From Aphidius gifuensis (Eukaryota; Arthropoda; Insecta; Hymenoptera; Braconidae), in assembly GCF_014905175.1 (NCBI RefSeq), contig NC_057789.1, forward strand, positions 13,568,876 to 13,632,875: 64,000 nucleotides of DNA, read 5' to 3'. The notes under the pieces are model-generated. The model made no database searches. It was not told where the DNA came from and was given only the letters and a program-made list of their open reading frames with translations. Numbering within the stretch: the first letter of the stretch is position 1; each line of letters starts with the position of its first letter. The position numbers and the translations under genes are program-made. Positions 12,001 through 24,000 of the stretch are shown piece after piece.

Positions 12001-15000
12001 TTAGTAATGGCTTTGTACATTTTTCATATGGCTATTTAAAATATTACTATGGTAAAAGGCTAAAAGTCCCAATTGCCGTTAGTCGATGCTCACTGAGAAA
12101 AATTGCTATGGCCCATATCAAATTCTAATACCTTTCCCCCACGTTTCCAGATTGCTGTGGGCCATAGTAAAAATCGCGGTGTTTTTTCAGTAAAAAGAAG
12201 GAAAAATCTATCCGTGAAATTCTGATCAGGATACATGATACATGATCCTGGATCCAAACTTGATGACTTCAAATTAGGCTTAAATAACGTGGTTTTCAAA
12301 ACTCTATCGCCCCTCAGGGGGTTTATCCTGATTCCAATAGTCAATTTTTTTTTATTTTTGAAAAAAAAAGAAACAAAAATATTTCAAAAATTCTATTTTT
12401 TATTATTTTATGAAAACTATAATTTTTTTTGAAAAAAGTTTTAAGTAAAAGTTGTAGGATTTTAATTAACACACATGCTTTTAAAATCCTATACAAAGTA
12501 TCTATGACCATTTTGTCAAAAGTTAGAGCGTTTTCCAAAAATTACTAGAAAACTAGGCAAGCAATAACTTTTAATAAAATTGTAAAAGAGACTTCGTATT
12601 AGGCTTAAACAACGCATCTTCTGTAACTCCATCGCCCCTCATAGGAAAGTGCATTATGTGTTCGGTCACTTTTTTTTAATTTTTTATAAATTATGTGATT
12701 CATAGATCGAAATTTTCTCGGAGAGGCGATAGATTTTTTGAGTACGCATGTTTTGAGCTTAATATGAAGTCTCTAACACCTTTTCATCACGAGTTATTGT
12801 TTGCCTAAAAAATGAAAACGGCACAAGCTATAACTTAAAATAGAATAGTCGCAGAGGTTTTACATTAGGTTTAAAATAATTGTTTTTCGAAATTCTATAA
12901 CTTTTTCAAATAAATTCTTTCCGTACAAATAGTATTTTTCGTAAAAAAAAAAAAAAAAAAAACCACAATTTTTTTTTTTTTTTTCATTTTTTGGAGAAAA
13001 AAAAAAAAATGGCCGAATTGATAATGCTTTTTTTTATAAGGGGCGATAGAATTTCCAGAGCCGCTTCTTCTAAGCCAAATCCGAAGTCTCTACCATGATT
13101 AGTTTAGAAGATATACACATTTTTTTTTTTTGGGGGGATAAATCCAATACTGCGGTTGGGCCTTTCGGCTCCTAGCCTCCGTAAAAAAGATCTGGTAACG
13201 TTTGTTGTAGCGTGTGGCCCGCGTTACCCGTTGAAAATTAAAAATTTTCAATACTCCGGCTAGGGCCATGGGTGTCTTAATTTCTCAGATATAATGAAAT
13301 TATGGTTTTTTAAACAATTTTACGGTTTATTAATAATAACATTATCAATAAAAAAATTTCCATGTTTATTGTTTTTTTTTCTCAAAAAATATTGGAGATA
13401 GCAAAAAAAACCGACTATGAGGCGATAGAGTTTTTTGCGACGAAAAATAACATCCCGTTACGAATTCTCGGTTACATGTCAAAAAAAATTTCCAAAACAA
13501 ACTCGACAAAAAAAATCACGACAAAAAAAATTCCGACAAAAAAAATCATAATAAAAAAATCTCGACAAAAAAAATCATGACAGAAAAAATTGAAAAAAAA
13601 AAAAAATTACGTTATAATAAATTTTTTTTTTTCTACTTAATAAATTTAATATTTCATATAAATTATTTTTCTTATTTATATAGCCGTTAGATTTTTTACT
13701 CAGCTGGTAGATATTTTACTTAGCCTTAATAATAGCCAAACAATCAATGTCTACATCATTTTACCTAGCTGGATTTTTTATGAAGCTAGATTTTCTACTT
13801 AGTTGTGATTGTAGCCAAACAATCAATATCTACATTATTGTTCTTAGCTAGATTTTTTACTTAGCTGTAATTGTAGGCAAACAATCACTATCTACCTTAT
13901 TTTACCAGCCACATCTTTGACTTAGTCGCTAAATTTTTTTTTTTTTCAAATTTTTGTTGTCGCGATTATTTTTGTAGTGATTTCTTTTATCGTGATTTTT
14001 TTCGTCAACTTTTTTTTTGAAAACTCTTTTTGTCGTGGAATCGAATTCTCTATTTTAATTCTACGTTGAGTTATTCATTACCCAATTTTTCTGAATTGTT
14101 GAAAAATTGATTGAAAATGCTATAACTTCCAGGATAATGAGGATAGAAACATTATATCAGGCTGAATTAAAAGTTCTTAAAAAGCTCTGTTGTAGAAAAT
14201 GTGGGTTTTTTTTTGGCCTTCATTAGTTTTTGAGAAAAAAAATCAAATATCTGATTTTTTTTTTTCTATTTCAACGTTTTTTTTTTTTTTTCTTCAAAAA
14301 CTATTGAAGATAGGGGAAAAAACCTACAATGCGGGCGATAAAGTTTTTTGCGACGCAAAATATGAGCCCAATAGGAAGTCTTTATTTCAATTCTTCGTTG
14401 AGTTATTCATTGCCTAATTTTTCAAAATTAAAAAAAAATTGATTCGAAATGCTATATCTTTTATGATAATGAAAACAGGAACATTGTATTATGCGTAATT
14501 GAAAGTTCTCCGAAAGCTCTGCTATGCCATGTGTGGGTGTAACATATGTTTATAATAATATTTCGTAATGTACCCGAGTGGAAATTTTGGTCCGATTCGA
14601 ATCAGGTTTACCTGATATAAGGTCCGAATCTATTCAGATCCGAATGTCACGCTGGTAGAGGTCCGGATCCGATTATAATAAGGACCCCTTAGCAAAATCG
14701 GATTGCAAAATGCATATCCAGCATAGATCCGAATTCATACTTAAACTGAATCCGAATTTATATTTAAACCGGATCTGAATATATACTTAAACTGTATCCG
14801 AATTTATGCTTCAGCCGGATCCAAATTCATATTCAAACCGGATCCGAATATATACTTAAACCGAATCCAAATTTTGATTTAAATAAAAAAAATATATGCT
14901 TTTTTCAACTATTTTTTTTAATAATCATTATTTACAATATTTCTATCTTAGAAAATTCAACCTGAACTAAACTAAAATTCCGGAACTTACGGGGATCGAT

Positions 15001-18000
15001 CTCGGGTCTTGTCCGTTTAAAGTCGGCGACACTATCCTATCGACCACGGCGGCGTACATGGAATCATTGAAATCAAAAGCCATTGACAACCGTAGAAAGT
15101 TATTTAAAAATTACAATAGAAAAACTTGATATGATTAATATTATATATAGATAACAATGTATTTAATATTATCAAAAAATGAAATGACATTCTGAAATTA
15201 ATTTTTTTTTTTTTTTCAAATCCTTCTAAGTTGGATCCCTTTTAAATCAGAGAAACCGGATCCGGCTTACCTTAGCCAAGCCTTACCGAATCCGGAGGTT
15301 AACTTTGAAAAAAAATCAAACTTCAATTAAAGTCCGGCATTCCGGATCCGATTTGGATCAGGATAGAGTAACGAAAACTGGATTAAGTTTACCTTAGCAA
15401 TACCGGATTCGATTTGGATCAGGAAAAAGTAAAAGAAACCGGATTCACCTTACCTTAGTCAAATCTGACTGAACCCGGAGATAACTTTGAAAAAAAAATT
15501 AAACTCCGATTAAAGTCCGGCGTCCCGGATCCGATTCAGATCAGGACAGAGAAAAGAAAGCCAGATCCGATTCAGATCCGAAAAAAGTCAGGGAACCCAG
15601 ATCCGGCTTTCTTTAGCCAAACCTGACTGAACTCGGATGTTGACTTTGAAAAAAAAATCACACTTCGGTTTAAGTCGTGCAATCCAGATGTGATTCGGAT
15701 CAGGAAAGAGTAAGGAAAGCCAGATCCAGTTAGCCTTACCCATAACGGATCCGAAAAGGGCCAGGAAACCCGGATCCGGATTACCTTACCCATACTGGAT
15801 CCAATTCGGATCAGGATCCGGCTGCTCGGATCTCATTTTCTACTCGGGTAGTGGCTAAAAGACATAACCTATTTAAGCAATATGACATTTTTTTTGAAAA
15901 AAAAACAATTACACTACCCAGGTAGGAATCGACGATTAGGACAAGCGTGTGTCAAGCTTGGTAAGAGCCTGGAATGATAACCATGTATTTGCTTGTGTCA
16001 AGCTTCGAATCCAAGCTTGGCACAAGCTTGTGTCTCAGGCTTGACACAAGCTTTGAATCCAAGCTTCAAAGCTTGTTGCAATTTTACAAAAAAAATTATA
16101 AACAATATAAATAATCGATTATTAATACTTTATTACTTTTGATATTATTATTTTTTACGCGATACAATTTGAGCTAACAATAAATGATTCGAACGAAAAT
16201 AAACGGCGTAACAGGGGATCGATCCTAGGTCTCTGATGTGGAATTCCGATGCTCTATCGATTCAACCACCAGGGAATTCATGAAGAAGTCAGTAAAAATT
16301 TTTGATATGAATGAATTTATTCGAGACTTAATATACACAGTCTTTGTAAAAGCCTGGCACGATACTACGATAGTTGAAATTTAATATTTGCTATTTAAAA
16401 TTTCTATTTACAATTTATAGATCTAATTAATATAATTTTTTTTTTTAATTGAATATATGTACAAGTCAAGCCCCGTGTCAGGCTTGGTAAAACGAACTTG
16501 ACACAAGGCTCGTGTGAGGCCAGGGAAAACAAAAAACACAGGCTTGACACAGTCTTGAATCACAAGCTTGTGTCAAACTTAAAATCCAATCTTGACACAA
16601 GCTTTGTTAAAGACTGATTTCCAAGGCCTTGTGAAAGCCTAGGGTCAGACCATCGTAACAGGCTTGACACAAACTTGGAACACAAGGGTTGGTAATCAAG
16701 CTTGTACCAAGCCTGTTACAATCGTTACGGCTAGGCGATTCCTACCTGGATAATTAATAATTGCACATAACCCACCGGAGTATCGAAAATTTTAATTTTC
16801 GTCACATGTGATTTTTTACTTCAATTTTTTATAAGCTAGCCTGTAATTGATTTAAAAGGATAAATAAACAATAGATCAGCTGTAGGCAGAGGAAAATCTC
16901 AGAAAATATACCTGTCCTCGGCTTACAGCATGGATTTTTTTTTAATAGTGATTGCAGGGAATCCAAATCTTTTAGAAATTGTGTGTTTTACATGTAAAGA
17001 TGTTATAAAAATTATTCAAATAATATTATTATTATCTTAATGGATAAAAAAATTATATAAATAATTTTTTGTTTTTTCTTTTGTTAAGTAAAAAATAACT
17101 ATTAAGACAACGCTTGGCTATGTTGTATGCACGAAAATCTTCTGAGAAACAGCGATTTCTCTTAGTGCACATTCAGTCGGTAGAAGTAATGTGTAGATAT
17201 GTATAGCCATGTATAAGCAGTTTTAAAACTGCTAATATTAGCACCAATATTTAATGAACATGGTGCAATAAAAGTTGGAAGCTGAATTTATCTCGAGGTA
17301 AAAAATATTTTTTTAATAAATTCAACATTATTCGCATAAAAATATATATATATATATATATATATATAATAAAAAATATATTGATTGTTGAATTTATCTT
17401 CAAATATGTAATTTAAAAGTGACGTGAATTATTTTTCGTGGAATTATATTGTTATAAATCATTAGTTGTCGAAGAAATAAAACTCCATTGGTTAAACAAA
17501 TGTAAATTAAATTTTCGTAATTTTTATCAAATTAATAAATATTTAGAAACATTCGCTGAATATTGGCTGCCAATGCTCGGCAAAGTACTGGTAGCCGAGC
17601 TTAATTTGGTCTGACTCTCCAGGCCCTATCCAAGCATGGACCAAGGCTGGATGCAAAGCTTTGGATCAATTTTGCCAGGCTTGGGCCATTGTTCGGCCTT
17701 GGTGTATTTTCTTACACTAGTTGAGTTATATAATTGAAAGATAAAAAAGATCCAATTTAATAACACAACAATTATTTCATATCAATATTTTATTTTGAAC
17801 GCAATGATGATATATGAGCTGGGTTTTTCATCTTCGAGCTATACGCTATGTTCGATGAACATGCTTGACAGTCATTCACTGAAGTTTGCCAAGTGGAGTG
17901 TGTTTTATTTTGTGGCTCGTATTTAATCTTTAGCTTTATATTCCTTTATGAGTATAACTTTATGTTACTCTAATTCAACGTTTTAAATTTTTTAAACAAA

Positions 18001-21000
18001 AAATTCAAATCATGTGTTTCAAATGTGATTTAGCACTGCATTTAATTTCAAATAATCTTAATTAATACGACCGAATTCGAGTTTCAAAAAACCAACTAAA
18101 CTGAAGCATTATGCTTACTGCGTATTAGCGATTTTATAGTGCAAGTTTCTTGGTTCTAAAAAAAGTCAAAAGTCAGCTACATCGTTGGACGAAACAAAAA
18201 AAAATGACAGTGTTTTGGATTAATACAAATTTTTTATTATCTTCATCATGGATAAATTTTTTCCGATCGATTGATAAGATATACGTGAAAAAAATAAAAG
18301 AAGAAACAATTTTATGTATTTTTTTTTTGTGTGGAATATGTATACGTTATATGCATAACGCCATTCAATTATATTGTAACAGGGTCATGAACTTGCACAT
18401 GTACGGTGTTATCGAAATAAATTAAATTTCAGAAAATTTGAAACAAAGAGATAACAGCTTGATCAGAGTTATTTGTGGCAAGTCATAAAACTAAACAAAC
18501 ACCAATTTAAACGTTCTTTAGTTTATTTTTCCGAAACCTTATCATGCTAGAGTTTCATTACAATCTAAGATGTGCTGAAGCGGATTATAAGTTAGTGTTC
18601 ATAGTATTGCCCAAAGAGTTGAACTTTAGTCGTGAATAATTCAACCATTATTGTTATCATTTAACTATTATTAATATTCTTTCTTATTTGTTGCAGCTAC
18701 TTCACGATCTGAAGACATCTATTTCATAAAATTGAAATCTATTTGTTTCGTCGATGGATCAGTCGGAAGTTCCTGCTACCTTTTTTTCATATAATATAGT
18801 TGTGAAAAATTCTTCTCACAAAAGTTGTACGATACCAAACATAGATCGACACGTGAGAATTTACAGAGACGAAAATAGCAACGAATTCCAAGCTGCTATT
18901 GTATGCACACGGCTCTTAAAACTTGAAGCCACGGAAAGCAATTGGTATATAGTTTATAATTAGTTCGTGAGTATTTTAGGAAAAAGAAAATATTCATGAA
19001 AAATGAGATATGTACAGAAGTTCGATGAAGGCAGTAATTATCTGTAAGCTTATAGATAGCTACTTCAAAATAATTCTAATTTGATTAACACGAGCTTGAA
19101 TTTCTTAAACTTTTCAGAAAAATACTACTAAGATAATATAATAAAACTTTAAAATGCAAAAGCACAATAAAAATGTTTATCAGCATTATTCTTCAGTGAA
19201 ATGTAGATAGTTGTGGAGCTATGAAATTACGTGCTAGCCTTAAAGAATCACCATCGAGTAAACAATATGTATATAATAGGAGTACCATGATAAGAGTAGG
19301 ATGATTTTGCGTTTTTACTGTTTATTTTTGAAAGAATTTCATCTTGACGAAATATCATTTTATTTGAAAATTATTATTTATACAGTCAATGATCATTTTG
19401 TTTACTATTTAGAATGATAATTTGAAAAATTTCAGTTCTAAAATATGCACCTTATGTTTACCGCAAGACACTAAAATAAATATATGTTCGGTGTGGAAAA
19501 AAACATTCATCATTCAAATAGTTGTGTCGTATACATATTGGAAAATATAATGGAACTAACATCTATATCAACAGAATATCTTTATTTGATTTTTAAATAT
19601 TATGATTATATATACGATGACTGCCAATAAATTTTAGTTTTATAAAATTATATTATATGTTTAAAGTTAATTCAAAATAACATTAATATTGACATCTATA
19701 TAAATATCCATACTAACATCCCATTTATCTTTAAGTTGAAGAGAACATATTGTTTTTCTTATGAAAAATTAACAAACATGTGACATCGATTTGTTTATTT
19801 TTCAGAATTTTTTTGAAAAAGCACACTATTATAATATTCTAAGTTTTAGAAGCAAAGATAAAATTGAAATTTGAAATTTTACGTGTACATACATAGTTTT
19901 TCACATTCTTTATAAAAACTTCGTATAATAACCTATTAATTTGAAACCTTACATATTGGGATTTATGAGTCATTCAAAGTCATTTAGTGTGATAAATTTC
20001 ACCAGTACCACATATAGTAAAAGCTTTGAATGAAACATCCAACATTAAATCTGTAGCAAGTAGACCAGAGCAACGTTGAACTTTGGATGTTTTTAATTAT
20101 ATTCAACTTCAAACAATAATTTTTTTTATTTTTTACGTAGAATTTAAATTAAGAATTTACTTTCATGAATTATATTTATCACATGTTAATTAAATATCTG
20201 CTTTTAATTGCTTTTTATGAACAACAACATAGGATGTTAGCGATTAATTGGGTTTCGATCATTTCTTACTTTTAACGACAAGCTTGGCTGAGGTTTCGAC
20301 AGTTCCAGCCAATGACGTTGCACGGCAAGCGAATGTTCCTGAGTCTTCTTCGTAAGTTGTAGCGATTAAAAGAACTGCTTTATTTCCTTCAAGAATCATC
20401 TAATTAACAAAAATAAAATTATTAAACATTTCTTTAATTTTAACGAAATCAACTTTGAATATCTAAGTTTAATATCTATATGTTAATTTTTAAAGAATTC
20501 TATTGCTCAAGCGTTTACTTTAAGTCATTCATGTTACGTAGGTTTTTTCAAACTATTTCTGACGAATCCGAAATTCACTCATACATACATTTTTATGACA
20601 AATTTTCAATCACAGTGTGGATGAAAAGAATAAAATAGTTTTCGTATTCAAAAAAATTTTTTATTTAATAAATTACGATTGAGATCTTGATTTGAAAAAT
20701 ATAGAGTTTAAAGAATTTGTTGGTCAAAAAACGACTACATTTCATTTAGAAAGCCAATTTTTATAGTCGAGACATTTTTATTTGAACTAAGAAATGAAGT
20801 TAGAAAATCGAACTCAATTAATTTTTTTAACAAGAAGCTGACTTTTCCGATTAAGGCAAGTCATTCATGAACTAGGACAGTGATGAATTATTGAAAGCTT
20901 TATATATTACAGTTTACCATCTGAATGGTAATTAATTTTATAATTTTTTTTAATACAAAAAAAAAATTAATCCTTTCCACATTATCACTTTTCGTATCAA

Positions 21001-24000
21001 GAATTTTTCTTTCCCTTAACAAGAAATTTTTCCTTTCAAATATAAAACTATACAGAACTTTTTTTTCAGAGTGTACTAATTCCGTAAATCATCTCGTATG
21101 GAAAAGTATAGACGTAGAAATAGGAACGACTCAGTCAAAAAAGATAATTTAAATGAATTGAACAAAAAAATGAACATAAAAAATTAAAAAGATAATAAAA
21201 ATTTTATCATAAAACTGTCTTTTATATTTGAAGTTATTTCGTTAAAATATATTTTGTCAAAGTTCTTCTTGGAAAATTTATCTCACATTGAGTGCATTAG
21301 CTCTTATCTCTTACATTAGACTTTTTTATTTCCTTAAATTACCTGAAAGTCAGCAGACTGAGGAATTAATGTTCCATCTCGATACCACTGCACTGTAGGC
21401 TTTGATTTGGATGGGCTTATGCAGGTATTGAACTGAGCTGACTGGCCTTCTTCAACAATTTGATCTTGGAGAGCAGTCATCTTCAGCGAAATGTCTGTAC
21501 TTTCTGGTGCTGTAATAGATTCAAATTTCGTGAAACAAGATAAAGACAATAAGTATGTCGCATTAAACGTTTATATGTACCAAGTACTGTGAGGCTCGCT
21601 GTTGTAATGACATCCCCTGCCGGATTGTTCACGATACATTTGTAAACTCCTTCGTCTTCTGGGAATGCTTCAGTAATCCTAAGAGTGCAGCGATCACCAA
21701 GTTTCTTCATTTGAAAGTACTTAGATGGTTTTATCACCTAAAAAAAAGATTATAAAAAAGTTGTTCATAACTTTATTTGTAATAATAATAACAACCTTGT
21801 CATTTTTTTTCCATTGTACAGTAGACAAAGGTTTACAAGATATTCTGCACGAAAACTCTACGAAGTTTCCTTCTTTTATAGTTTGGTCTTGGAGCGGTTC
21901 AAGGATCTTCGAGTCTTCTTGCACGCTAGCCAATAATTGATCAGGTGTATGAGTAGTTTCCGAGTGGGGTTCTTGAATTATACATTTAGCTTTGCAACGT
22001 GCTTCCCCAGCAGTATTCAATGCAACACACTCCAACTCAGAAGTATCATCCGATACAGTTTCAAGAACCAAAAGGGTGTGAATATTATCTTCTTCTAACA
22101 TTTTATATCGAACATCAGGTGATATTTTTTTACCATTCTGAAATTAGAATCGTTAACGTTTATTAAGCCATTTTTCATATTTAATAGGACTTTTCGATTC
22201 TTGTATATTGAAAATAAGTAAAAAATTCAAAAGTTTGTATTAGGTTTGTATAAAAAAAAAAATGCTACTAAAAAGTAATCATGACAATAAATTAATGTGG
22301 TTTTCTTACTTTCAGCCAATAGACATCGATAGGCTTGGTACCCGAAATTTTCGCATCAAATCGTATTAATTGACCAATTTTAGCTGTAGTATTTTGTATC
22401 GTAGTGATAAAATTGGGAGGAACAATGCCATTTCTACCTGGCTGTCTTCGGCGCTCTTCAACGACTAGGTTTGCACTGCATTTTGCTGTCCCTCCACGAT
22501 TTTCAGCAAAGACAGAAAATACAGCAGAATCTTCTATGAAAACTTGACGTATAATTAGCACGGATTTTGTACTAAAAGTATGAATTTGCATATCTGATGA
22601 ATTCTGAATTAAAAAATTTTCCCTGAACCACTTTATACTAGGTAATGGGTCTCCATCAAATTCAACTTCGAATTTCGCTTGCTCTTGCTCAAATGCCCTG
22701 CAAGGTTGAATTTTTTTCGTAAAAATAGGGGGGACAGCTGGTTTCACTTCTCCTTGAACAACTCGTTCATGGATTTTCGCGCTGTGTTCAACATCAGTAG
22801 TTTCAATTTCAGTTACAAATCTTGTGATCTCCCTATCACCTTCAGTTTGTTTTTGCGTCTGTTGTTTTTTCAATACATGAACTTCCCGACCATGAACTCC
22901 AGATTCAGCGAGATTATCTTGATGTAAAAGTTTATCAGCAATTTTTTTAGAGTCTATACTGACTTCCGTTACAAATGGTTTCTTTGGGGTTGTCTTCATC
23001 GGTTGAAGGACCTCACTGCTAGAATTTTCCCTATAATGATGGAATCATTATGTTATTGCTTTTTAAAAATCGATTTTTTTTTTCATCTCACTTAAATATA
23101 CTTACAAACTTTCATCATACTTCTTTACTGAATGTTTTACTAATGACCTACTCTCTGTTTCATCTTGGAGGAGAGAAAGCTGATGACTAGCCTGCCTTAA
23201 TTTACTTTCTTTTAGAATTTGCTCTTCTTCAACATCCCCTAATTTATTGTAATAATTTTCATTTTTTTTTGACTTCACTGATTTTTGCCATTCAGTTTCT
23301 GGCCTTTTAAAAACTTTTTGTCCAATTTGTCCGGTCGTGAAGCTAGTGCCACCACCCTGCATAACTGCTTGTGTACGTTCATCAAATACACGCTCCAATT
23401 CATTCTCGTTTCGTTCAGTTTGATATTGGTCAAGTCCAATATTATACCATGCTAGAAAAGAAAAAATTAAGTAATGAATGCAAATATTATCAACAGGGGA
23501 TTACAGATCATTATTCTTCGAGTATGTATATAATTCTAGATTGTCAACATGCCAGAATATACCAATAAATTCAATTGCAACTCAATCAATGTGTGATTTT
23601 ATAATCTTTATTCACAAGGTTAGGACGTAACACGAGTAAAATTAGGATGAAATATAATAAATTAATTGGAAATATTATTAATTTGACGATTATTACAACA
23701 ACACTCTGAAGCCCTTAAAAATTTGAAAGTATGAACCCGTATTTTATCTGACTGCAAATCGTTTTATTTTTTGTCGGGTTTTTATAATATATGATTTTAA
23801 TAGTACTGCACATACGTATTGATTTGATATATTATCAATATTAGTATATTTTATTTTTACAGGATTGATACTGTCAAAGTAATTGAGGTTTCAGTGAAGT
23901 TCTCTTGGAAAAAAAAAAACAACAACATGATTCAAATTTCACGTATAATATCCTATAAATAAAAAGTGTTATTGTTTTAGAATTTTCCCAGGTAGAAATT

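Larger units (their letters stand above)
9703..20269 (-). other. Intron 25 (10.6 kb), repeat-filled
   Basis: No sls exon is seen. Contents in order: unremarkable sequence (9703-10460); a CCCGAGTAG-type end at 10474; degenerate CTATGG/CCATAG words (10980-12200); a GC-rich hairpin (11869-11917); GGCGATAGAG tails (12300-13100); direct repeat copy B; two tRNA-cored foldback elements (14573-16749); a TA microsatellite (17342-17368); and a possible plus-strand exon (18698-19190). Confidence 0.8.

Noticed and set aside
16203..16276. A functional tRNA gene
   Set aside because: D- and T-arm-like parts are present but the acceptor stem does not close well and it sits inside a foldback element.
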